This document shows, piece by piece, positions 36,317 to 46,259 of a stretch of 64,000 nt of DNA; within the stretch, counting starts at the first letter, position 1; the number at the start of each line of letters is the position of its first letter. Both the position numbers and the translations under genes were made by a program. Under the pieces are notes generated by a model that worked only from the letters and a program-made list of their open reading frames with translations, searched no databases and was not told the origin of the DNA. Source of the stretch: Cunninghamia lanceolata (Eukaryota > Streptophyta > Pinopsida > Cupressales > Cupressaceae); the NCBI GenBank assembly GCA_027924645.1, contig BSBN01001225.1:14278001-14342000 (forward strand), read 5' to 3'.

Positions 36317-37307
36317 ATCCAGGCTGGTTTGTCTTAGTGGGTCAGGTCTAAGAGCATCGGAGTTAAAAATAGTTCAAAAAATAAATAGTAATTAGAGGAA
36401 GTGGACAATACATGGGTCCATGCAAATACTAGCATTGTCTTTGTAGGGTTGGATTCATTAACCATGGCCAAATCCATATAAGATGTAAAGAAATCAATAT
36501 TCTAGTGTAGCAGCATATGCACCAGAAAAGAGGAATACTTGAAAACATATTGGTTGGAGTATGTTGCGAATTGCTCATGCATGGTTTCTGCTATAACATT
36601 GGAAAAGTCCATTGTAAATTATTCCTTTTATTTCCTCAAGTACCAGAAACCCAACACCAGCTGAAACTCAGAGACCTGAGAATCACTGTCCATGCCAAAG
36701 ATGAAAGCAAGCATAGAAAAGATGTCTTGCATTTTGTGTTGTCAGAAGTTTACAAGCTCAAGGGGCATTTTCTGCATGGTCATATCCTATTTGTCTTTGC
36801 TGAGCTTAAACTTGAAAACCTTAGCTAGTCCCTCCTGCCATCCCAGTAGTACTCTAGCTTTTGTCACTCACACACCTCAATTGACGGGCCATAAGGAACA
36901 CATAGCATGTCTCGGATGGCATGGGTGCTTATAACAACTTTGAGATGATGCTCGGTGATAACCCCACTATCTAGGCTACACGCATGCACATAGGCATCCA
37001 CTAGTTCATGGCAAGGGTAGACCATCAGTACCATGAACTGAGGTAGACCACATTTCCATAGCCAGAAACCTAGACTCTCATACTCTCCCCTTGCTGCTTT
37101 GCTCATCATCCTCTCGTGGGCACCTGAGAGGAGACTCCTTGGGCTTCTATGTAATCTAGGGTTGTAGATTTCATCTGTGTAGTTTGATACTAGACTCGCA
37201 TCCCTACAATTTCCTTTTGGAAAACTCCTCATATTTGGCAGCTATGGATTTGGTGGGATAGCAGCGGAGGTGAATCACCTGCTCTTCAAAACATCAGGGA
37301 AGAAACT
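36312..37307 (-). pseudogene. Unrecognised long ORF, N-terminal part (upstream of the Copia A insertion)
   Basis: The longest open block, 37232-36864, has YNPRLHRSPRSLLSGAHERM, ARGEYESLGFWLWKCGLP and HELVDAYVHACSLDSG, a Leu/Trp/His-rich globular sequence with no named domain known to me. A frame shift lies at its start: upstream, 37290-37235 reads better in another frame (FEEQVIHLRCYPTKSIAAKY). Towards the insertion, broken frames continue the protein (FSNVIAETMHEQFATYSNQY). It is the same gene as 26651-29035, separated only by Copia A. The upstream end abuts the Gypsy LTR at 37308, so the true start is missing or displaced. Probably a decayed repetitive ORF. Confidence 0.5.
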
Positions 37308-37987
37308 TGTAGCCCCTGTCTTCGCACTAGAAGATGCTCTGACTAGATTCATGTTTTCAATTCTTCTACTCCTAAACCCTAATTTGCTTGATAATTGTGC
37401 AATGCAATTCATAATTCACACTCTACTCTTAAAAACATGACCCCCAACACTCAATCACCTAGAAAAGCTTTGCAAATACCTCACTTTGTACTTTGAACTC
37501 ACAACTGCACTAAAAACTTTGCACTTAGATTGCTTCTGCACTTAGACTAATTCAATCACTTGGAATACTGCAAATGAGCTAATGGAGAAGCATTTAACCA
37601 CCAATGCTTAAGGCATTCATGTGAATTTAATTCAGTTTGCCTTGGTAAGTGCGAATCCTTAATGGACAAGGAAGGCATGACTCATGGTGCTACTTTTTTG
37701 GGAATTTGAAAGCCAAGAGTATAGCGGGGGGAGACACATGGCAAGTTGCATTAATAAAGGCCCTAGAGTGGCTGATTGGGGACATCTTCCCATAAAATAC
37801 CTAGCCAGTGAAAGATGAACTAGCAGGACACCTGGCAGAAAGACAAAAAGCACGCGCACAAGGCACTTATTGAAGGGAAATGACAAAAGCAGAAGCAAAC
37901 AAGCTAACTATTTACAAAGGAACCTAAATAGGGACACACCATTAATTAAAATGTTTAAGATGGATCTTGTTCATCGGAATCCCAACA
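37308..37987 (-). mobile_element. 3' LTR of Gypsy element D
   Basis: Plus-strand ends are TGTAGCCCCTG and AATCCCAACA, giving TG...CA termini and 680 bp. It is followed directly by a polypurine tract and, further on, by integrase on the minus strand, which is the order expected of a Gypsy 3' end. No matching 5' LTR was found in the window, so the element is incomplete. Confidence 0.65.
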
Positions 37988-38002
37988 ATATTTCCCTCTA
38001 AA
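37988..38002 (-). other. Polypurine tract of Gypsy D
   Basis: TTTAGAGGGAAATAT on the minus strand, immediately before TGTTGGGATTCC, a typical Gypsy LTR start. Confidence 0.65.
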
Positions 38003-38431
38003 TCTTTAAGTTCAAATACATTGCTCTCTTTATAGTTGGTAACACGGAAAGTGCCTTTCCACAGTGAATCAAATTTGGCATGTTGTCCTAGCTTAGCAGC
38101 TCATTCATCATATTTCAAGACCAAATCTCCCTCATGCAAACCTGGATTGGATGCCCCTTTTGTTGAACCATCTTTTGACTACTTGCTAGCGATTGATCAT
38201 GGCATTGTGAGCATTCCCTCTAATTTCATGTACACTAAATAGTTCTACTAGCCTTACTTCCATAGCATCATTCTCTTTAGTCTCTAGAGACTTAAGCAAT
38301 TCTAATGTCGAGATTTGCATAGAAATTTGCAATACAACCTCTTTCCCATAGACTAACTCATAGGGAGACGCTTTTAAAATCTACTTAGGAGTAATTCAGT
38401 CAGCCTAGAGTGACGTCCGCAAGTGCTTGTG

Positions 38432-39034
38432 TCATTCTCTTTGATGATCTGCACCTGTCCATTTGATCATCCTTATCAAATTCTTATTTCTAGATTCTGT
38501 TAGTCCATTTCCTTGAGGATAATAGTTAGATGAGGTCTTGAGAAAGATCCCATTATTGAGTGCAAATTGTGACATTTTAGAGCCTAGGAAAGCTCTTGCA
38601 TTATCTGAAATGATGGTTTTCGGTGGACCGAAATGTGTCACCAATTCCTCTAGGAAGTTGAGGATCTCATTTTCTGTGGCATTCTTCAAAGGAACTACTT
38701 CTGATCACCTGGTAAAGTAGTTCGTTGCTGTAAGGATCCATTTATGCCCAAAATTAGATGTTGGGTTGATCATCCCTATGAATTCTAAGTCCCACTGAGC
38801 AAAAGGTTCATCCACAACGATCGGGATCAAAGGCATAGCTGAATTCCTGCGTTTGCTGATGAATAATTGGCACTGCTGACATTTCCTGACTAGATTATGG
38901 CAATCCAAGAACAAAGTTGGCCAATAATATCGCTTACACATGATTTTGGTTGCGGTTGTTTTTATAGAGAAATGACCACTTGCGGGGCTGCTGTGGAACT
39001 CGTGCAGGACTCTAGTTTCTTGGAGATTATCCAC
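38432..39034 (-). pseudogene. Gypsy D integrase, first catalytic Asp apparently changed
   Basis: Open blocks 39034-38705 and 38689-38432 cover the integrase. The zinc-binding part has H-x6-H (FHSSPASGHFS) and C-x2-C (CQQC). The core reads AQWDLEFIGMINP where relatives have WGLDFIGE, so the first catalytic Asp appears as Glu, with a Gly-to-Asp change beside it. The second Asp (IISDNARAF) and the Glu (YYPQGNGLTESRNK) are intact. The frame is broken between the blocks. The 3' part after 38432 is interrupted. Integrase after reverse transcriptase and RNase H defines the Gypsy order. Confidence 0.82.
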
Positions 39035-39199
39035 ACATCGGAGGAATACTTTGTCGAAGTTCCTTTTGAACAGGACTCCTTCAATTAATGCCTAACTGGT
39101 CCCCTACAATCTATAGAATCTCCTTTTATGAGAATGAAGGTTGTTGGGGTACTTACTAGTTTCCATGAATCAGACTCTATCTGTGACCCACAATCCCTC

Positions 39200-40111
39200 C
39201 TATTCAAATTGGTTGATCAAAACTTTCTCTGAAATTTCTTCTTCGGTTAGAGGTTCAGCTGTATGTGCCAAGTATTTGCAGAGTCCCCTTCCTTGAATCA
39301 CTTTCGTAGGTCTAAACTCTACATCGTATTTTAGAATCTTGGTGATCCAATTTGCTCTCTTATCAGTGATCTCTCCTTCCATGATATACTCCCAGACACT
39401 TGAATGCATGACATAAAGAATTATTTTTCTTCCTACAATCAGGTTTCTGAATTTCTTTAGACCTTTCACTATAGAAAATGTCTACTTTTCCTACAAGGTC
39501 TTAGCCTTATATTCCTACAAGGTCTTAGAATGGAAGGCGATGGGGTGTTCTCCCTTCATCTCTACATCCTTATGTGTTAGTACTGCAGCGATACTATGTT
39601 CACTACCATAAACATACAATCAGGTTTCTTTAGCCTTATATTCCTACAAGGTCTTAGAATGGAAGGCGATGGGGTGTTCTCCCTTCATCTCTACATCCTT
39701 ATGTGTTAGTACTGCAGCGATACTATGTTCACTACCATAAACATACATGATGAAGTCTTTTGAAAAATTAGGATTAACTAATACTGAAGCTGAAGAAATT
39801 GCCTCTTTGACTTCTTCAAAAGTTGATCTTCCTTTAGGAGTCCACTTAAAAGCTTGTTCTTTTTTCAACATGAGAATAATCGGTCTGACCAGTCCAGAGA
39901 AGTCAGATATGAATCTGTTGACGAAATTTATCTTTCCAAGGAAATATTGGACTCCTTTCTTGTTCAAAGGCAAGGACAATCCCTTGATATCTTGTACTCT
40001 TTCGGGATCTATAGAGATCCCTTCTTTGTACACTACATTTCCAAGCATCTTTCCTTGGGAAACTTCAAACACACATTTTTTGGATTTAAGGATACTCTGA
40101 ATTCTTGGCAT
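39200..40111 (-). pseudogene. Gypsy D RNase H and connection region, with an internal duplication
   Basis: The block 40111-39644 includes the segment after the reverse transcriptase fingers: GVQYFLGKINFVNRFISDFS, then the RNase H start FKWTPKGRSTFEEVKEAI and NFSKDFIMYVYGSEHSIAAVL. The block 39469-39200 continues with KKFRNLIVGRKIILYVMHSS and ANWITKILKYDVEFRPTKVI. Between them a 129-bp direct duplication (39503-39631 repeated from 39632) copies 43 codons. The domain degrades the RNA template during reverse transcription. The duplication and stops make this copy non-functional. Confidence 0.8.
39503..39749. repeat. 129-bp direct duplication in Gypsy D pol
   Basis: AGCCTTATATTCCTACAAGG starts at 39503 and again at 39632. 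The two copies look identical over about 115 bp, through ACCATAAACATAC. The joint contains CAATCAGGTTTCT, which also occurs about 65 bp before the first copy (near 39437), as if copied in as filler. Confidence 0.85.
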
Positions 40112-40905
40112 CTCTGGAAAACCTTCTCTAAGTGATAAAAATGATCCTCCTTTGATTTAGAGAAGATTGTAAGGTCATCCAAGTATATAAGTATGATCAC
40201 ATTGATCAGGCCTTTGAAGGTGATGTCCATTGCTTGTTGGAAGGTAACTCTAGTGTTGGAGAGGCTGAAGAGCATTTTAGCATATGTGAAGGTTCCCCAC
40301 TTGGTGGTGAATGTGGTCTTGTGTTGGTTTCTTCCTTTACCTAGACCTGGTTGTATCCAGAGAAGCCATCTAGCAAGGAAAACATTTCAGAACCTGCAAC
40401 AGTTTGCAGGATCTACTCCATGGAAGGTAACAGGTAATGATCTTTCAAAGATGCCCTATTCAAATCCTTGAAGTCCACGCACAACCTAATGTCTTCATTT
40501 TTCTTTCAGACAGGGACCAAATTGGATACCCAGGTAGAATGCTTGATCGGATATATTATTTTTGAATCAATAAGCTTCCTTAACTCTTGGGCCATCAAAG
40601 ACTCTATCTTTGGATTGACTGGCCTTTGCTTCTGACGGATAGGTTTGGCCCCTTCAATCAGATCAATGGTGTGTTGGATCATATTACAGTCATATCCCTT
40701 GAGATCATCATAAGTCCACACCACTGCTCTATCATATTTGTTGCAAAAGGATATTAGCCTTTCTTTGTCTCTTTATGAGACTTCCTTCCTGACTTTCACC
40801 TTCCTGCCATCTCTAATATCAAGATCAACATAATCACCTTTATCCGCAACAAACTTTCTTTTGTCATTTCTAACATCATTGCAATCAAAGAGGTTTCCTA
40901 GCATG
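40033..40905 (-). pseudogene. Gypsy D reverse transcriptase
   Basis: Open blocks 40724-40506 and 40275-40033 are parts of an RVT_1-type reverse transcriptase. The start has DLIEGAKPIRQKQRPVNPK, RKLIDSKIIYPIKHSTWVSN and LVPV, followed after a stop by the RLCVDFKDLN region near 40490. The palm contains the catalytic IYLDDLTIFSKS (YLDD box), which is intact. The segment FSLLDGFSGYNQ near 40390-40350 is also readable. Stops and shifts fall between 40280 and 40500. Upstream to about 40905 a charged linker (DLDIRDGRKVKVRKEVS) leads in. The gene is decayed but clearly Gypsy-type. Confidence 0.85.
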
Positions 40906-41129
40906 ATCAAACCTTTCAGGAGCCTATTTTTTTTAACTGAATGATCTAGTCTTCATAGGTTTCTTCAACCTTTAGATGTAAATGTTCCACAAACTTGCGA
41001 GCTTGTTAGATAAACATGGCGATCTGGTTGTCGTTCTCAAAAACTTGTTAGTTCTGATCATTGTTAGGGATAGCTAGTCTCACAATTACCCGCACTAAAT
41101 TTTTATTGGCCTAGAGGTCTATGACTATG

Positions 41130-41560
41130 TCAAATTGTGATCCAATCATGTCCAATCTATCAGTGTCTACATTTTGAGACCTTGGGATTGCTTGAATATT
41201 GAAGGCCTCAAATCCTTCGATCAAGTCCCATGCCCTATGTTGGTAGGATCACATCTACACATTTTTTGCTGCTGAAGTCCCTCTCACTTACTGTATTACC
41301 AGTTTGGAGTCACAAAAAACACTCAACTACTTTACTCCCATTCGCTCTGCCAGACTGAGGCCTTAGACAAGGCCTTCATACTTGGCACTATTGTTGGTAC
41401 AGGTGAATTAGAAGCGAAAAGATCAGAGAGTCTCTTCTCCAACAAGAGATACTAGTCAGAAGCTAGCTCCTGAACCATTCTTGTACCTCGCACTGTTAAA
41501 GTGTAGAGTCCATAGACTGGATTGATCATTGAGATCTCTATCATGACTACCTTGGCTCTT
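41130..41560 (-). pseudogene. Second RNase H-like domain upstream of the reverse transcriptase
   Basis: The decayed minus-strand frame reads NSARYKNGSGA near 41470, TNNSAKYEGLV near 41375, LSLAERMGVK and VFCDSKLVIQ near 41310, then FNIQAIPRSQNVDTDRL near 41190. This is the pattern of a type I RNase H: DGxxxxxGxGxG, NNxAEYxAL, DSxLVxxQ, PRxxNxxAD. Several acidic residues are changed (Asp to Asn, Glu to Lys) and stops are frequent. It lies between protease and reverse transcriptase, in addition to the ordinary RNase H at 39200-40111. Some plant Gypsy polyproteins are known to carry an extra RNase H, so the domain is real though broken. Confidence 0.65.
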
Positions 41561-41605
41561 AGTGACTTGAGGGATGATCTGGTCTTCATCGTAGATTACA
41601 TAGGT

Positions 41606-41711
41606 GTTGATGATTACAATATACAGCCTTCTAGCCCTCCTTCTAGCGCCAGAAAACTGTTGATGATTACAATATACAGCCTTCTGGCCCTCCTTCTAGC
41701 GCCAGAAAACT
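41606..41711. repeat. 53-bp tandem duplication containing a primer-site candidate
   Basis: GTTGATGATTACAATATACA begins at 41606 and at 41659. The two units differ at one visible position. Each contains, on the minus strand, TGGCGCTAGAAGGAGGGC (41633-41651 and 41686-41704), a TGGCGC-type Gypsy primer site candidate. The tRNA was not identified. Confidence 0.75.
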
Positions 41712-43259
41712 GTTGATGACTGTTTTGATGCAATCATAACAATAAGTTAAAATTCACATATAATGAACTGAAACTATACTTGAAAGATAAGAAGGAATCA
41801 TTTGAGATTCAACTAATCCCAAGTCTACAATGGTTCGGTTGGTCAAGTTCAGTTGGTCAATGTGAAGCTGTAATGTTCAAGAGGCCTTACGTAGTTTAGG
41901 TTTGTTTTGTGGTTTACTGGACTAAGAATATGCAAAAAGGTCATAGATTTCAACAAGTATTCTGTTCATTTGCATACAAGTGTTACTGGGCTGCAAGTTT
42001 CAGAGGGTTTTCTTGAATTTTTTGCAGCTTTCCTCTTTATCTATTTATGAAAATTGTCTACTTATAGCTCTGTTATGCGTTCTTCTTCAAATTTGAGACA
42101 ATTTCCTTTAGATTTCTACGTTTTTAGCTAAATATTCAGATGGGTTGGGAAAAGTTAGAAAGATCTAATCTATACCTCACTTAATCTACAGAAGGATCTA
42201 ATTGTTTCTGTTATGCACTATGTAAATACCACAGTAATTTGATCAAATCCACAGTAAAAACCCTAAATGTAAGTTCTGAGCATTTTCACAAACATACATT
42301 TAAAATTGCAAGCTCTCAAAGAAGATATTTCAAAACACAAAGAAGAGCAGGAGAACAGTCAGAAGATAGATGCAGAACTCCAGATTCTATTGTATTAGAA
42401 ACGAATAGTCATACATGATTTACAATGTAAGAATGACTCTTAGTTTCATTGATCATACTACAGAGAACTTACAAGCTTTACAGATATAGTAAGGCAGCCA
42501 GACATTCCACGCGCACCTTACTGCAGACAAACAGGTGACCTCCTTCTTCTACTTCTAAACTATGCTAAGCTATCTTGCTGTGTTTTCCTAGAATCCCTGT
42601 TGTAGGCCCTAAAAATCCCTGTTGTAAAGTATTACAGTGTAGAGAGGCACAATATAGACATTCTGATGGTCCTCACTACAGCAAAAACCTAACTGAACCC
42701 CTGGTTCAAACCCTTGGTTACAGCAATAAATGCAGGTGAACCAGTTCTCAAAAATATCTCTGAGCAGTGTCAAATCTGGGTGAAATATTGCCCCTTCTGA
42801 GAAGTTCCGGCAGCTGGGTAATAACTTCTATTTGTCTGTTGTAATAATACCTTCAGCTGCAACCTTCTTCTTCACTTGAATGGCCTTGACTTTTCGCATT
42901 TCATCCTTATCTTCTTGCTCTTAAGACCAGATCTTCTGCCTCCATGAGGTCACTGTGTTGACTTTCCAGCTGCTTCCTCAACTGCAAGCCTGCAAGACAA
43001 GACAAGCAATAAGTATTTCATTTATCACATAAACAGCAGGAAATTAAAATAAGAGTTTAAACCCAGGTGACTGCGCAAGATTGTGGAAATCGGATCCAGA
43101 AAACTCCTCAAAACGCGTCCAAAATGCGCTTAGACTGCTCAAGATTCATTGGGTCAACTATCGCTGACCGGGAAAATGCCACAGGCGCCAAAAAAAACAC
43201 TTTAAAATTCCACCGCTTCATTTCCCGCCCATCGGCATGACTATCGCTGACTGAAAAAA

Positions 43260-44560
43260 TACATGTTGGTCGACATTCACTTCATCATCATGATATTCCA
43301 GAAATATGATGCTCTCCCTCCTGAAGGTCCAGATGACGTCATCATGATATTTCGCTTCTGCATATTGGAGAAAAGAACAACATCATCATCATCATCATGT
43401 TTGAAGAAGAATAGGAGGATATGAATATGATCAGGCTGTCGAGGAAAGGAAAATGATGGTGACGTCATCATGATATTCGGGCTTCATTGAAATGCTAAGG
43501 ATGACGTCATCATCATGTTCAGTTAAGATCAGGGGATAATTGTGATATCGGGTCACCTAAGGAGCATGATTAGGATGATGAATGTAATATGACCCTTTTG
43601 CGGCCAAGGTAACCCTCTCGAAAGATCAGGATGATGATGATCATCATCATATTTGGGGCTTCTGTCGAACTCAGAATAAGACATCATCATCATATTCGGG
43701 AACCGGATCGTGCTTTGGAAAATATCCTGCCGAAGAGAAAATGTGATGATGATGATGATCAGGATACTTGCAAAAGGTCGTTCTTCTCGGCAGGAGGACT
43801 TCGCGAAATGTCGGGTGAACAAACAAGATCATGATGATCTTGACGATATGACAAGATAAAAAATATATGATGATGATCCTCCTCATCGAATTATCCAGAT
43901 GACGTCATCATCATACATCGTTTTCGGAGCACAAGGATGAGTTGAGGTCATCATGATAATTGCGCTAGGGTGATATTGCAAAATATGATCATGCTATTGA
44001 GAAATGCAATATCGACCCCTTCTGAATAGATAGGGTGATCATCATGATATTGCAAAAAAGGCGATCAGGAGAATATGAACATGATGATCCTCTATATCGA
44101 ATTATGATGATGATGTCTCCATCACTTAGCGAATTTCAGCGAATGACCCTCGTGATATCAGGATGATATGAAGTCGTCATCATTATATTTCGAACTTCAG
44201 CAAATATCATGATGATGACCTTGCGATAGGATTATAAACATGCGTATGCAAATATGCCAAAGGTGGATTTTCTAAGTCAGGGTGATCTTATATTATCAGC
44301 ATGATATTTCAATTTTAGGCGGTGCAAAGATATCATGATGATGCTCGCGATACAAAGACCACTCGACGGGGGAACTTACCTTGACTTAAAGTTGATGTCA
44401 TCAGGATATTTGAACCTCAGGATATTATCAGGGGGGCATTTCAAATATGATGATGATGATGTTCTTCATGTAACCAAAACCGAGTTTATAACATACGACC
44501 CTCCTAAAAAAAATATCATGATGCTGCATAATGCGCATAAGGCCATTTGACGGGTAAAGT
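43260..44560. repeat. ATGATG/ATCATC/ATGATATT interspersed array
   Basis: Dense, irregularly spaced ATGATG and ATCATC trinucleotide runs alternate with ATGATATT and ATATCATGATG, and with short unique pieces. A perfect 20-bp palindrome (ATGATGATGATCATCATCAT) lies at 43631-43650. Both strands therefore look alike, which creates many short Met/Ile/His-rich open frames that are not genes. Spacing between motifs is irregular, so it is not a simple microsatellite. Confidence 0.8.
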
Positions 44561-44561
44561 G

Positions 44562-45003
44562 CACTACCACCTAAGATTGACGTCCGGATATTGCGACTGC
44601 ATGATTTTTATCGGGTGATAGACCAAGATCATGATGATCCTATCAACATGACTTAGGATATAAAAATATGATGATCCTCCTGTGAATATCAGGTTTGACC
44701 AAAACTTTGACCGTGCATAACTTTCACATATGGACGAATTTTCAAGTGAAGTAAAAGACAAACCTGCATGGAATTTCAAGCTCTTTCTAAATATGAGGTC
44801 ATAGCAATAAAATATGAACTTTGACAAACTGACCTCATGATGATGACCAACCTCATCCAATATCATGATGATGATGCACCTGACCTTCATTTTTACCAAA
44901 CTGCCAGAAAGCAGAAAAAACACAAGCATAAGCAAAAAGCAAAACACCAGCAGGGGTCCTCGTTTTGCTAAGGAGCAAAATGGGGCGTGTTGTGAACATC
45001 ACA
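44562..45003. repeat. Conserved tail block, copy 1
   Basis: Shares with 62412-62803: CACTACCACCTAAGATTGAC then GTCCGGATATT; then GGTTTGACCAAAACTTTGAC and CATAACTTTC; GTAAAAGACAAAC; and at the end CAGCAGGGGTCCTCGTTTTG, a TTTTGCT/AGCAAAA hairpin (loop AAGG), and GTGTTGTGAACATCACAA. Part of it (TTGACCAAAACTTTGACC onward) also occurs at 60505-60590. Similarity stops at the right end at about 45003. Confidence 0.8.
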
Positions 45004-45939
45004 ACAATAGGTTCCAAGGCTGGTGGCATGGTAATTACCGAAAGGGTCATCTTGCATGAAAGTATTGATCAAGGCTTCTTCTTGACTTCTTTCTCCTGTC
45101 ACTTCTTCATCCTCTAATAGTTCTACATGATACATCTCGTCCTTAGAGAAAGATGTATGGGTAGCTTCAAAGTTTATCATGGCTTGATCTACTATATGCT
45201 CCACATGTAGCAGTTCTAATAGGACCTTCATTTTAGAGCCATATTTAGTCCTTAAGATCAGGTGAGACCAATCAAGGGACAAATACCCTCCAATCTTTGC
45301 AGTAAAATCCTAGGATAAGCATAAGCCAAAAATAGGGGGAATGTCTATTATAACTACTTCCTGAGACACTATGATGCTAGGTCATGATAACAGGGTCAGT
45401 GAGAGATTTTTTATTACCCCTAGAGTCTGAATCTTCTTCCCATCAAACTACATAACCCCTTTATCTAAGGGCTTATATTGTAATTTTAATGCCTCAACTA
45501 TATGTTTAGGCATGACCATGGTGCTAGCACCTAAGTCGATCATCGAATTATGCACTAACTTGTCCCCTATAATCAGAGTTAGGTAAAAGGGGGTGGGTTT
45601 CAACTTACCTACCTCTTTCTTTGCTTTCTCATATTTCAAATTTGTGAATGCTATGGCCACCTGTTTCAACATGCCTTGTGCTCTGATAGCTGGTTCTTTA
45701 TCTTTTGTCTGAGTGTGTTCCACAGTTGTTTCCATTTACATTATCTTTTCACTTCCTTCTAGAGCTTCCCGCAGTAAAGACTTTTGCTCCAAAATGGTTA
45801 AAATATCCCATAGGGACACATTGGTGGGAGCCTTCTTCAATTGTTTGACCACATTTAGTGATCCAGGTAGTTGAACCTTCATCTCCTTTAGTTTGTAAGA
45901 GAATGCTTCTTTTGGATTTTGGAAAGGTTGGGTCACCAC
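45004..45939 (-). pseudogene. Gypsy protease region (element E), active site changed, cut by block F
   Basis: Minus-strand open blocks 45939-45736, 45735-45448 and 45282-45004. The middle one holds the retropepsin strand LVHNSMIDLGASTMVMPKHI. Relatives have D-S-G or D-T-G, so Ser/Thr is Leu here. Downstream, readable but broken, comes the usual protease tail, then LSLDWSHLILRTKYG. An acidic linker (ELLEDEEVTGE) ends where block F begins. The protease matures gag and pol. The reading direction and spacing fit the gag upstream, and it could be the missing 5' half of Gypsy D, because both lie on the same strand either side of block F. That link is inference. Confidence 0.7.
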
Positions 45940-46259
45940 CAGTGAGTCAAAATTCCTTTGAAAAAATGCCCTGGGTTGTTTCTCCTTAGGTATAGGCTTG
46001 CTAATAAGTCTTCTCTTAGAGTGGGTGTTATAATCAGTCTGAACCTACGGGACCTTTAATGGGAAGGTCTCATTAGTAAACACTACATCTTCTTCTTCCA
46101 TCCAAGAGAAAAGAGCGTGATCCGGGGCAATTTATCATTCCTACTCAAGGGACATTCCTTGGACCTGGGCTACTAGCACAACACTTTCTACCCCTAAAGA
46201 CTGGTAGGAGTAAACCCCTATGTCAAGTGTAAACCCCTGGCTCCATTGTTCCGCTACCT

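Larger units (their letters stand above)
41711..45003 (-). mobile_element. LTR-like block with ATGATG/ATCATC array (block F)
   Basis: Plus-strand ends are TGTTGATGACTG at 41711 and GAACATCACA at 45003. The left end abuts the primer-site candidate, as expected for the end of a 5' LTR read on the minus strand. The right end coincides with loss of homology to a second copy ending at 62803, and with the break in the Gypsy protease frame. Inside, 41720-43040 is ordinary AT-rich DNA, 43260-44560 is the repetitive array, and 44562-45003 is a block shared with 62412-62803. No target duplication was found (AAAAC versus ACAAT), so the LTR interpretation is tentative and the remaining part of the element is missing. 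Confidence 0.4.

Noticed and set aside
43277..44550. His/Met/Ile-rich open frames
   Set aside because: Products of ATGATG/ATCATC words read in different frames on both strands.
41711..45003. A simple solo LTR with target duplication
   Set aside because: The five bases on each side (AAAAC and ACAAT) do not match, so the event is more complex or the left end is misplaced.
44940..45003. Helitron 3' end
   Set aside because: A hairpin is present near the end, but the shared terminus is CATCACA rather than CTRR, and no TC start was found.
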